A stretch of DNA of 23,655 nt, taken from Clostridiales bacterium (lineage in GTDB: Bacteria > Bacillota > Clostridia > Christensenellales > Aristaeellaceae). Position numbers and translations under genes: made by a program. The notes beneath the pieces are model-generated. The model was not told the DNA's origin, did no database searches, and was given only the letters and a program-made list of their open reading frames with translations. Positions 6,861 through 14,339 of the stretch are shown piece after piece; position 1 is the stretch's first letter, and each line of letters opens with the position of its first letter. The DNA lies in the NCBI GenBank assembly GCA_004552515.1, contig SFOF01000012.1, forward strand, positions 1 to 23,655. Reading direction: 5' to 3'.

Positions 6861-7370
6861 TCATGTATTGGACGCGACAGTTTCCAGCCTCTGATGGGCC
6901 GCGAGAGCTTTTGCGAACTGGACGGCGGCCCGCTTAAGCGCGTTCTGCGCGTCCGCGGACAATCCGGCATAGACGTCCAGCATTGCCCGAAACGCGGGGC
7001 TTTCATTACAGCGCGCCGCCGCGTCAGGCGTCCGCGAAGCGCTCCTTTCATGCATCTCGCCCGTCTCGAGCCAGCCATTAATACCGGCCAGCGTCTCAGG
7101 GCGTTGACCTTCGGCGCGGTTCAAGCCTATGGCCTTTGCGTCCCATAAAGGGCGTGCATACGGCTTGCTTTCCTTGAAAGGGGCCTCATCGTCGCGGACG
7201 TTCGGCTTATCCGGCGCTATATCGCGTCCCTTCCGATCTTCGATGCCCTGCCTTTCCCGCCCCATGAAATCAAGCCGCATGGTGAGATCGCCAATGGATT
7301 TCCTCACGAAATTCCCCATAAAACTGGCGTAAGCGCCCTGTCCACGGCGGCTCAAAGGCCCTCGCCGCAT
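6861..7370 (-). CDS. Hypothetical protein, doubtful
   Basis: A 169-codon frame with codon use like the neighbours, but no recognised family. The C-terminal part (last 45 residues) looks like a real protein, with an amphipathic helix around LSADAQNALKRAAVQFAKAL. The N-terminal part is rich in charged residues and arginine and is less convincing. ATG choices are 7370, which has a GGAAGG only three bases away, and 7319, with no clear ribosome binding site; the true start is unsure. It lies upstream of the XRE gene in the same direction. It may be another remnant rather than an intact gene. Confidence 0.35.
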   Translation of the reverse strand: MRRGPLSRRGQGAYASFMGNFVRKSIGDLTMRLDFMGRERQGIEDRKGRDIAPDKPNVRDDEAPFKESKPYARPLWDAKAIGLNRAEGQRPETLAGINGWLETGEMHERSASRTPDAAARCNESPAFRAMLDVYAGLSADAQNALKRAAVQFAKALAAHQRLETVASNT

Positions 7371-7538
7371 GAGCCTTCCCGGATATTTTTCCGAAAATGC
7401 ATTTTGAGCCGGTATCGTTTCGCATCGCGCACGGAAGGCTGAATGGCTCTCTGCGCCCGTTTTGCCTTGAAAACACTGGCTTTTCCATCGCCTGTATGAT
7501 ATAGTAATAGCATATCAGGAAATGAACGGGGCGGATAT

Positions 7539-8955
7539 ATGGCGACCGCAAAGCGAAGCTCTGTTTTAGCGCTGTGTCTGGCGCTGGGGCTGTTCATCCT
7601 TGCCGGCGTTTTTCGGCAGATCGGGTGAGCGCGCCGCTGCCGTCCGCCATGTGCTTTCTAGCGACCAATCTGATCTACATCGGTCTGGCCATGGCGTGGG
7701 GTTTTTCCATTGCGCGGCGGATATTGCATCGCGCGCTGCGGCGGTATCTGCTGCTGGGCTGCGCAATGGCCGTGCTGTGGCTGCTTCTGCGCGCGGTCAA
7801 GGATCGCTTTTTCAGAGACGACGGCGTAACCCGTTGCCTGTGGTATCTGTATTATGTGCCGCAGATCCTCGCGCCGCTGTTCAGCCTGTTCGCCGCGCTT
7901 CAGCTGGGCCGGTGGGAGAAGGACGCGTTTTCTCGCAAATGGTATCTGATGTTCATTCCAGCGGCGCTGCTGATCGGCGGCGTTCTGACCAACGATTGGC
8001 ACCAGGCGGCCTTTCGCGCCATGCCGGGGGCCGCGACGCTGGAAGCGGATTATACTCACGGCTGAGTGTACTATTTCGCCATGACATGGACGGTTGGGCT
8101 GCTGCTGACAACCGGGATCATGGTTTATTGCAAGTGCCATGTGTCTGAAAGCAGGCGATACGCATGGGTGCCGCTCTGTGTTTTTCTGGGCGGCTGCACG
8201 CTGTGCGCGCTGAGCTTTGCCTGGGAAAACGGCCGGCCCTGCCTGACAAATCTCAAGATGGACGAGCTGAGCCACCAGCTCGCCGGGGGAGCGCTGCTCA
8301 ACGCAAATGAGTTCTGGCGCGCGATTGAGCCGCAGCCGCTCGTCAGGCTGGAAAACGGCGAGACGTGGAGCTTCGCGCGGGTGCGCCTGGAGCTGAACGG
8401 GCGAACCGTTTATCAGATCACCGGCACAAACATCACCGAGGAGGCGCGGCTTCAGCGGAATCTGGAGGAGGACAACCTGCGCCTGCAAGCCATGAACAGA
8501 AGGCTGCGGCAGTACGGGCAGGAGGCGCAGGAGGTCACGAGAGAAAAGGAAATCCTGCGCGCCAAGACGCGCGTTCACGACGAGATCGGCCGTGCGCTTT
8601 TGCAGACCCGGCAGTTCCTCTCCGGCACGCTGGGCGACGCGGACAGCGTTTGCGCCGCGTGGCGGCAGAATGTCCGGCTCCTGCTGGGCAAATACGCCGG
8701 CGAACAGCGCGCGGACGCCTTTGAACAGCTTGCCCAGGCGGCGCAGGCCATCGGCGTGACCATCGAGCGGCGCGGCGCTGGCGCGTCCGCTACCTCAACG
8801 ACGGCGACGCCCCCTCCGGCCCCATCGTCGAGGGCAGCGGGCTGACCGCGCTGCGCGCCCGGACAGAAGCCGCAGGCGGCGCAATGGAGGTTTTCCATGC
8901 CCCGCGCTTTGAGCTGGCGCTGACATTGCCCGGAGAAAGGCAGGAAATTCCATGA
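7539..8955 (+). pseudogene. Sensor histidine kinase, multiply broken
   Basis: Three frame segments together spell one kinase. Segment one (7539-7628) encodes a first membrane helix and stops at TGA. The adjacent frame continues from about 7629 with further helices (FLATNLIYIGLAMAWG onward). At 8063-8065 an in-frame TGA interrupts the text just after DYTHG, where this family appears to have tryptophan or another sense codon. The frame goes on through a PAS-like part (NGETWSFARV, ITGTNITEE), a coiled coil and a phosphoacceptor-like region KTRVHDEIGRALL. Near 8785 it shifts again: the last frame gives WRVRYLNDG and GSGLTALRARTEAAGG, a G-box, and ends at 8955. The N-box that should lie between is missing, so ATP binding is destroyed. 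Its stop overlaps the response regulator start as ATGA, showing the ancestral operon. Confidence 0.85.
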
Positions 8956-9698
8956 AATACAAAGTCATGATCGTCGAGGATCAGACCATGCCCCGCGAGC
9001 TGTTCGAGCTGCGGATTCAGGCCTCCGAGCATTTCGAGACGGCGCTTTCGATCGACAACGCCGCGCTGGCGGATGTGTACTGCCTGCGCTTTCCCGTGGA
9101 TCTGATCCTGATGGACGTGGTAACGCGCGGCGGCGAGAGCGGGCTGGACGCGGCGGCGCGGATCAAGCGCGCCTTTCCGCAGATCAAAATCATCATCGTG
9201 ACCTCCATGCCAGAATGCTCCTATCTGAGCCGCGCGCGGGAGATCGGCGTGGAGAGCTTCTGGTACAAGGAGGAGCAGCGCGAAAGTCTGCTGGATGTGA
9301 TGGAGCGTGCAATGGCGGGGGAATCCGTCTATCCGGACGCGACGCCGGAGCTTCAGCTGGGGCTGGCCAGCAGCCACGAATTCACCGAACGCGAGCTGGA
9401 GGTGCTGCGCGAAATGACCGGCGGCGATACCAATCAGGAGATTGCCGAGCGGCTGCACATGTCCGTGGCGACGGTCAAGACGCACATCCTCAACATGCTG
9501 GAAAAGACCGGCTTTAGGAACCGCACCGAGCTGGCCGTCCGCACGCGGGAAAGCGGGCTGGTGATTCTGAATCGGAAAAACGGAGATATTTGGCAAAAAA
9601 TGCAGATCAGGAGGAAAAGGCCATGTACTATCATGCGTCGCCGGTATGCGGCATCACGCGTCTGGAGCCGCGCATATCCAATCACGGGCTTCCGCTGA
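8952..9698 (+). CDS. NarL/LuxR-type response regulator
   Basis: The ATG at 8952 overlaps the kinase remnant stop by four bases and follows GGAGAAAGGCAGG. Residues 1-120 are a receiver domain: acidic pair ED at 9-10, phosphoacceptor D55 in LILMDVV, and a switch lysine in WYKEEQ. Residues 140-205 are a LuxR-type DNA-binding domain with FTERELEVLREM and the recognition helix region MSVATVKTHILNMLEK. Relatives usually end soon after a segment like ESGLVIL, near 210 residues. Here the frame runs on to 248 residues and overlaps the next gene by 76 bases, so the native stop was probably lost. The receiver and DNA-binding parts look intact, but its kinase is dead, so its input is unclear. Confidence 0.88.
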   Translation: MKYKVMIVEDQTMPRELFELRIQASEHFETALSIDNAALADVYCLRFPVDLILMDVVTRGGESGLDAAARIKRAFPQIKIIIVTSMPECSYLSRAREIGVESFWYKEEQRESLLDVMERAMAGESVYPDATPELQLGLASSHEFTERELEVLREMTGGDTNQEIAERLHMSVATVKTHILNMLEKTGFRNRTELAVRTRESGLVILNRKNGDIWQKMQIRRKRPCTIMRRRYAASRVWSRAYPITGFR

Positions 9699-10192
9699 TT
9701 TACTTTTCCACGAAAAGAGAAAATGTGCTGGTTTACCTGAGCAACGCGATTGAAAAATATTGCAGGGAAACCGGGTTTTCGTATGATGGAGCCTGGCAGA
9801 AGTGGGGGCCATACGGCTTTGACAAAAGCGGCCGCCAGCGCCTGGAGGAATACTATCCGAACGCGCTGCGCAGCGCCTATAAGGGCGTATCCGGTTACAT
9901 ATACCGGGCCGAAATGATCATCGATTCCGGCTTTGACGTTCAAATACCGAACGCCGCCGCAAGCTGTGTGCCGGTCGATGTTGCGGGCGCAGAGTTTATC
10001 CCGGACGCCTATGAGGCGATTCTACAGGCGGAACGGGAGGGTCTGCTTTCAATCGTTCGATATGAAGAGATGTCGGACAAAGCGAGAGAATGGAATGAAA
10101 AAACCATACGAAAGGAATATGAAAACGCCTCGGCGCATCCAGAGTACAGGCACTTTTTGATGGGCAATTTTCCGGAAATCCTGAAGCGTTAA
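9623..10192 (+). CDS. Conserved-looking protein of unknown function, possible ADP-ribosyltransferase-like fold
   Basis: The ATG at 9623 is placed behind AGGAGGAAAAGGCC; an earlier in-frame start at 9590 lacks such a site. The 189-residue product is soluble, without signal peptide or membrane helix. It opens with MYYHASPVCGITRLEPR and then IYFSTKRENVLVYL, a pattern (Y-H-x-S, then Y-F-S-T) reminiscent of the N-terminal half of KptA/ART-type ADP-ribosyltransferases. Conserved-looking blocks GPYGFDKSGR, EEYYPNAL and HPEYRHFL follow. I recall similar unannotated proteins in gut Firmicutes but cannot name a family. The ART comparison is only inference. A terminator follows directly. Confidence 0.75.
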   Translation: MYYHASPVCGITRLEPRISNHGLPLIYFSTKRENVLVYLSNAIEKYCRETGFSYDGAWQKWGPYGFDKSGRQRLEEYYPNALRSAYKGVSGYIYRAEMIIDSGFDVQIPNAAASCVPVDVAGAEFIPDAYEAILQAEREGLLSIVRYEEMSDKAREWNEKTIRKEYENASAHPEYRHFLMGNFPEILKR

Positions 10193-10198
10193 GATCAT

Positions 10199-10235
10199 AG
10201 CGCCCTGTTCGCAGCCGCGTCGGGGCGCGCTTTTT
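10199..10235 (+). terminator. Rho-independent terminator
   Basis: GCGCCC (10200-10205) pairs with GGGCGC (10223-10228), followed by GC and five T (10231-10235). It sits seven bases after the stop of the preceding gene. Confidence 0.7.
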
Positions 10236-10263
10236 CATCTGATAAAAATAGCCATTCGGCTGA

Positions 10264-10404
10264 TGCGCGCTGCTGTGCGATGAAAACAGCGACGCGGAGC
10301 TGGCGCAGCGGGTGAAGCGCGCCCGGCAGGATCGGCTGATCGACGCGTTTTTGTACGCGTCCGTCACGCCGGCCTATCTGACCGCCGCGCTGGACGCGCT
10401 GTGA
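10264..10404 (+). pseudogene. C-terminal remnant of an unidentified gene
   Basis: A frame of 46 codons opens after a TGA at 10261 and has no usable start. It reads ALLCDENSDAELAQRV, then RLIDAFLYASVTPAYL, and ends with TGA at 10402-10404. Composition and codon use are protein-like, with an alternating helix pattern. The lack of a start and the terminator only 30 bases upstream suggest that the 5' part of the gene was deleted. Confidence 0.4.
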
Positions 10405-10415
10405 GGGGACGCGCC

Positions 10416-10910
10416 GTGAAAAATCGGCTGTTTCGCGGCCTTGCCGGGCTGCTGGCGGCGCTGATAATATGCGTTTGCCCGTCTTCGGCCGGCGCCGAAT
10501 CCTCCGACAATGCCGTCGAGACATTTTACTTCGCGCGTTTGGGCGCGTCTGCCGATCAGGCGAAAAGCTATCGCATCATCGAGACGGCGCGCGGCCGCAT
10601 CATTCGGATCGAGCTGTTCTATTCCTGCTATATCGTGCTGCCGGCGGCGGACGACGATATGGACGCGCTCTATGCGCTGATCGATGCGCTGAAGCTCGCC
10701 GAGTGGAACGGCTTTGACGAAACCGATCCCGACGCGCTGGACGGCGAGAGCTTTTCATTGAGCGTCGCTTTTTCGGACGGCGGCGCAATCACGGCCAGCG
10801 GCTCGAATCGCTTTCCGGAGGGCTATGCGGACGCGGCGGCGCGCATTGAAGCATTTTTTCAAAAGCTCATGGAGAGCTATGAAATCGACGTCGAACAGAT
10901 CATTCTATAA
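10416..10910 (+). CDS. Secreted hypothetical protein
   Basis: The GTG at 10416 follows GAGGGGA at about seven bases and gives 164 residues; an in-frame GTG at 10401 has no such site. Residues 1-27 form a signal peptide, basic start then LAGLLAALIICVC, with a likely cleavage after SAGA. The mature part is acidic and has a beta-rich pattern (RIIRIELFYSCYIVL, FSLSVAFSDGGAITASG) ending in a helix with FFQKLMESY. I do not recognise the family. It lies 18 bases before the BspA-like gene, itself a secreted type, so both may belong to one extracytoplasmic unit. Confidence 0.65.
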   Translation: MKNRLFRGLAGLLAALIICVCPSSAGAESSDNAVETFYFARLGASADQAKSYRIIETARGRIIRIELFYSCYIVLPAADDDMDALYALIDALKLAEWNGFDETDPDALDGESFSLSVAFSDGGAITASGSNRFPEGYADAAARIEAFFQKLMESYEIDVEQIIL

Positions 10911-10928
10911 ATGAAGGGGAGATGAATC

Positions 10929-11840
10929 ATGAAGAAACTGACCTGCCTGCTGACGGCGCTCCTGCTCATGCTCTGTCTGAGCGCGTAGGCGGAGGAGGAC
11001 GTGTGGGACTTCGACGCGGACTACTGCGAATTGAACGGCTACAGCGGCGCGGGCGGGGACGTCACCGTGCCCGGCGCGCTCAATGACGGCACCGTGGACG
11101 TGATCCAGAGCAACGCGTTCAGCAATATGGACGCGATCACATCGCTGACGCTGCCCGACACGCTGCTTCAGCTCAGGGACAGCGCGATCTGCTGGGATGA
11201 AAATCTGACCGCCGTGACGCTGCCGGACAGCCTGATCGCCATCGGCGAGAGGAACCTGTACGCCTGCCCGAAGCTCGGCGAGGTCACAATTCCCGCGGGC
11301 GTGCGCTTCATCGGCGAGGCGGCCTTCAGCTATGACGATTCGCTCAGGAAGATCGTCTTTGAGGGCGTGTGCCCCGTCATTGAAAGCGGCTGCTTTACCG
11401 ATCTGCCCGAGGACGCGGTCATCTATGTGCCGGACGATCAGCTGGACGCGTATCAATCGGCGCTGACCGATGCGGGCTGCGCCGCCGCCATTCAGACGAG
11501 CGGCAAGAACGCCGTGATCGTGGACAACAACGGCTTTGACGAGGCCGATTTCGACTTCGACGCGGCCACCGGCACGATCACAAAGTACAACGCCTATGCG
11601 ACCTATCTCGCCATTCCCGAAACCATCGGCGGCGCGCCGGTGAAGGCGATCGGCGACGGCGCGTTTGAATTTCATTACTATCTGAGCGTACTCGAGCTGC
11701 CCGAGGGACTGGAAGCCATCGGCGCAGGCACATTCGAGAGCAGCTATTATATTTCCGAGCTTTATTTGCCCTCGACGCTGCAAAACGTCGGTTCGCGCGC
11801 CTTTGCGGATTGCGCGCTGACCTATATGGCGTTTGATCTA
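10929..11840 (+). pseudogene. BspA-like leucine-rich repeat secreted protein, amber stop in signal peptide and lost 3' end
   Basis: The ATG at 10929 follows GGGGAGATG. It encodes a signal peptide, MKKLTCLLTALLLMLCLSA, and then a TAG at 10986-10988, exactly at the expected cleavage site, where CAG (Gln) is the simplest ancestor. The same frame continues as a good BspA/LRR_5 protein: repeats such as ITSLTLPDTLLQL, LTAVTLPDSLIAIGE, LGEVTIPAGVRFIGEAAF and later VLELPEGLEAIGAGTF, with a YVPDDQLDAYQSAL block between them. Near 11835-11842 the similarity ends in the middle of a repeat and the DNA switches to the reverse complement of another gene start. The predicted role of intact members is surface binding; this copy should not be made or secreted. 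Confidence 0.8.
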
Positions 11841-11901
11841 TTTCTCCGGACACAATCTCAAAGGTCCCCAGTCCCACAAATCTTTCGATGAATTCGTCCA
11901 T
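11839..11901 (-). pseudogene. 5' scrap of another gene, fused tail-on to the BspA remnant
   Basis: On the minus strand an ATG at 11901 follows AGGGAGG, a strong ribosome binding site, and reads MDEFIERFVGLGTFEIVSGEI. A start of this kind occurs, as I recall, in small proteins that continue with a VSDPCY block. The text then runs straight into the reversed BspA sequence. So only about 21 codons remain, and the junction near 11838 joins two truncated genes end to end. Confidence 0.5.
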
Positions 11902-12041
11902 GGAAAAAACCTCCCTATTCTTTCAATCGGATATAGCCGCCCGGGATTTCAAATCCACGCCGTCCATCCAATGGGCACACACGTTCTTATCATAGTACAT
12001 TCATCCGCAAACAGTCAAGCACATCAGAATACTTTGATCAT

Positions 12042-12079
12042 AAAAAAATACCGTCGGAATCCACTCTGAATTCCGACGG
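12042..12079 (-). terminator. Terminator of the small membrane protein gene
   Basis: CCGTCGGAAT (12051-12060) and ATTCCGACGG (12070-12079) form a perfect 10-bp stem. On the minus strand it is followed by TATTTTTTTA (12050-12041). It ends the gene at 12097-12261. Confidence 0.85.
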
Positions 12080-12096
12080 GCGCCGCCCCCATAACT

Positions 12097-12261
12097 CTAT
12101 TTGAAAATCACGCCGCCAAGCAGAGCAAAAACCACGCCGAAGGCCGCCCCCACGCCAATTCCTGCCGGGCTGTCCAGCAGGCTCACAAAGGCCGCGCTCC
12201 AGATGATCGCCATGGCCACGCCCATCACCAGACTGAGCAGGACGTTTGGTTTGTCTTTCAC
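12097..12261 (-). CDS. Small glycine-rich membrane protein, unknown function
   Basis: The GTG at 12261 lies seven bases after AGGGGGAGA and gives 54 residues; an ATG at 12279 has no such site. The protein has a short basic N-terminus and two membrane helices, VLLSLVMGVAMAIIWSAAFV and, after DSPAG, IGVGAAFGVVFALLGGVIF, both rich in small residues. It has its own consensus promoter and a perfect terminator, which argues that it is a real single-gene unit despite its size. Function cannot be inferred from the sequence. Confidence 0.7.
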   Translation of the reverse strand: MKDKPNVLLSLVMGVAMAIIWSAAFVSLLDSPAGIGVGAAFGVVFALLGGVIFK

Positions 12262-12307
12262 AGGCTCTCTCCCCCTCATGCGTCGCTTGTTTCAGGCTTT
12301 CATGTTT

Positions 12308-12336
12308 ATTGTACCATGACATTCGATGATTTTCAA
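12308..12336 (-). promoter_or_regulatory. Promoter of the small membrane protein gene
   Basis: On the minus strand TTGAAA (12336-12331), a 17-base spacer and TACAAT (12313-12308) form a good sigma-A promoter. The -35 box overlaps the end of the truncated nucleosidase frame. Confidence 0.75.
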
Positions 12337-12791
12337 CACAAAATCGTCAGAACGGCTCGCTCAACATGGCAATGAACGCGCGCGCCGGTTGTCCCTGCCG
12401 CCGCTTCCGCGCGGGCAAGCAGCGCCGCATCCGATTGAAACCAGATCGATTCCATCCACGGGTGATACTCGGTCAATATGTCCTCCGCCACGTCGTGATA
12501 CGCCGTCTCGCGCGCAATGACCAGATCGAACGGACGCGCCGCCGCGTCCAGCCCTCCGGCCACGCCCGAAACGACAAGCGCGTCCACGCCGCACGCGTCG
12601 ATCAGCGTCTGCGCCGCAATGGCCGCGTTGACCTTGCACACGCCGCTGTACAGCGCCGCGACCGGATGCGCGCCGAGCCGCCCCTCGTGGATCGTCAGCC
12701 CCGCGCGCTTCGATACGCCCTGAGGAACAAGCGCCGCGAAAAACGGGGCCAGCTCATCCTCCGACGGGCAGAGTCTTCCAACTTTCCGCAT
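12333..12791 (-). pseudogene. mtnN: 5'-methylthioadenosine/S-adenosylhomocysteine nucleosidase, N-terminal half only
   Basis: The ATG at 12791 follows GGAAG. The frame reads a recognisable MTA/SAH nucleosidase N-terminus: SEDELAPF with the conserved early acidic residue, GVCKVNAAIAAQTLID, then VVSGVAGGLD and later VIARETAYHDV. It stops after 152 residues, whereas the family has about 230. After RAEAAAGTTG the text is no longer family-like. The missing part holds the ribose-binding glutamate and the catalytic aspartate, so the product would be inactive in salvage of methylthioadenosine and S-adenosylhomocysteine. The break leads straight into the promoter region of the next gene, which points to a deletion. 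Confidence 0.75.
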
Positions 12792-12820
12792 CACAACTTC
12801 CGGCTCCCGTTATCCAGTTT

Positions 12821-12851
12821 GGGGACGCTCCCCCTGTCGGAAAGCGTCCCC
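12821..12851. terminator. Perfect hairpin between the oxidoreductase and nucleosidase genes
   Basis: GGGGACGCT (12821-12829) and AGCGTCCCC (12843-12851) form a 9-bp stem just after the oxidoreductase stop. There is no T-run on either strand, so it may be a weak terminator or a message-stabilising end. Confidence 0.5.
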
Positions 12852-12857
12852 ATGCGA

Positions 12858-14123
12858 TTACATATGATCCTTTTCCGCACCGTTTACGGCCTGCGTTTCG
12901 TCCTCAGGGACGAGCGCATCGTCAAAGTGAATGAGCATATCGTCCTTTTCGAGCTGCTTTTGCAGCGGCTCAACCGGCAGATCGTGAATGGCGCACGCCG
13001 CGTCGATCGCCTGCGCGCAGGCCACGCCCGCCGCCTGACCGCTCAGGATGGCCGGCGGAATGACGCGGATCACGTCCCACGCCCAGCCCTCGGCCGAGGC
13101 ACAGCGTCCCGCGGCGATGATGTTGTCGTAGCCGGTTTTGACCAGCGCGCGGAAGGGCAGCTCGTACAGCCAGTCGCGGAACTCAAAATCGTTGAGCGCG
13201 GCGATGGAATCGTCAAAATGGCGATAGCGGTCGTCGCCCTTGAGCACATAGTTGCCCTCGAGGTGGCGCGTCGTTCTGAACTGCGGCATACCGGGCATGA
13301 GCACCACGTCGCGCTCCCAGCGATCCTGCGCCTTGAGCTTCTCCATGAGCTTTTTCTGATTGAGGACGATGTATTCGGTCACGTCCTCGGCGGTGGTGCC
13401 GTCGAAGAGCCGCATCCCCTTCTGCTGGTTCAATCCATGCAGCGACGCGCCGCCGCCGCTCACGCCGAATATCGCGTCGCAGGCATGGCCCGTTTCCGCC
13501 GCCCTGCGGATATGCGCCATGTCGATGCCCTGCGCGCAGTAGGTAAAGAAGTTCTTGCCCTGCACGGTGGGCATCCCCGCGCGGAACATCACGTCGCCGT
13601 CGCCGGTCGCGTCCACGATCATCTTGCCCGCATAGAACTCGCGGCCGGATTTGTTTTCGACGATCAGGCCCTCGCAGTGACCGCCCTTCATCACGGGCTT
13701 CGAGACGACGCTGTCCAGCAGCAGCTTCACGCCCTCGTCCACGATCATCTCCATCAGCACCATGGCGAATATGTTGGCCGAGTATCTCGTGACGTAGCGC
13801 GTCTTTGCGCCCTCGCCCGGCTCGCCGTTCTTCCATTCCTCGGGGATCGAATCATAGCCGTAGCGGATCGAGGCGCGCAGCAGCTCCTCGGCCATGCCGA
13901 ATATGATCTGCCGGCCGCGGCCGTTGCACATGGGCACGAAAAAGTTGATCAGCCCCAGCGTGGCCAGCCCGCCCAGCATCAGGCTCTTTTCAATAATCAG
14001 TACGGACTTGCCCTGCCGCCGGGCCGCCAGCGCCGCGCTCACGCCCGCCACGCCGCCGCCCGCCACAATCACGTCGAACGACCCCATGACCGGCACGCGG
14101 CCCTGCTCTTCAATATAATTCAT
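12858..14123 (-). CDS. FAD-dependent oxidoreductase
   Basis: The ATG at 14123 lies after a perfect AGGAGG and gives 421 residues. Residues 15-45 form the Rossmann dinucleotide fold: DVIVAGGGVAGVSAAL with GxGxxG at 22-27 and the ribose-binding E45 in VLIIEK. It is followed by GGLATLGLINFFVP, typical of the FAD_oxidored family (PF12831 type). A second FAD contact, VDATGDGDVMFRAGMP, lies mid-protein, and the C-terminal part has NIIAAGRCASAEGWAWDVIR, where the flavin-binding GR and the end of the family fold are expected. There is no signal peptide or membrane helix, so it should be cytosolic. The substrate is unknown. A hairpin follows the stop. Confidence 0.88.
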   Translation of the reverse strand: MNYIEEQGRVPVMGSFDVIVAGGGVAGVSAALAARRQGKSVLIIEKSLMLGGLATLGLINFFVPMCNGRGRQIIFGMAEELLRASIRYGYDSIPEEWKNGEPGEGAKTRYVTRYSANIFAMVLMEMIVDEGVKLLLDSVVSKPVMKGGHCEGLIVENKSGREFYAGKMIVDATGDGDVMFRAGMPTVQGKNFFTYCAQGIDMAHIRRAAETGHACDAIFGVSGGGASLHGLNQQKGMRLFDGTTAEDVTEYIVLNQKKLMEKLKAQDRWERDVVLMPGMPQFRTTRHLEGNYVLKGDDRYRHFDDSIAALNDFEFRDWLYELPFRALVKTGYDNIIAAGRCASAEGWAWDVIRVIPPAILSGQAAGVACAQAIDAACAIHDLPVEPLQKQLEKDDMLIHFDDALVPEDETQAVNGAEKDHM

Positions 14124-14226
14124 TGCTTAAATCCTCCTGTTTTTTCCTCAAAAATGCGTCTCGCGCCCCCGGGAGCGTCTCTAAAGGGAAGGCCGCGATT
14201 TCGAGGGCATTGCCGTGACGCGGCGC

Positions 14227-14266
14227 CTGGAAGCCCCTGGCTTTACCCTTGAACCGGGACTTCCAG
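14227..14266. other. Hairpin downstream of the alarmone synthetase gene
   Basis: CTGGAAG (14227-14233) and CTTCCAG (14260-14266) can form a 7-bp stem with partial GC pairing inside. No T-run follows. It lies between the alarmone synthetase stop (14340) and the oxidoreductase start and may be a weak transcript end. I see nothing else certain in 14124-14339. Confidence 0.3.
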
Positions 14267-14339
14267 AAATTCAGCCTCCCGGATCAGGCTCTCCCGTTCC
14301 GGCAGCCGTCAAAGCGCCGTTCGCCCCATCGCCCATCCG

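Noticed and set aside
6837..7148. A plus-strand 103-codon frame with a promoter-like TGTGAC-17-TATGAT and AGGAG upstream
   Set aside because: The start signals look fair, but the protein has no recognisable features and lies antisense to a longer frame; at best only its first few codons belong to a lost gene.
8063..10988. Alternative genetic code with TGA as Trp and TAG as Gln
   Set aside because: The CaCA exporter ends in TGA TGA, trkA ends in TGA and the alarmone synthetase in TAG, so these codons stop translation; pseudogenes explain the two interruptions better.
12366..14252. A 628-codon open frame on the plus strand opposite the FAD oxidoreductase
   Set aside because: It is the antisense shadow of a GC-rich gene: composition is H/R/A-rich with no domain, while the minus strand has a GxGxxG Rossmann fold, a ribosome binding site and FAD motifs.
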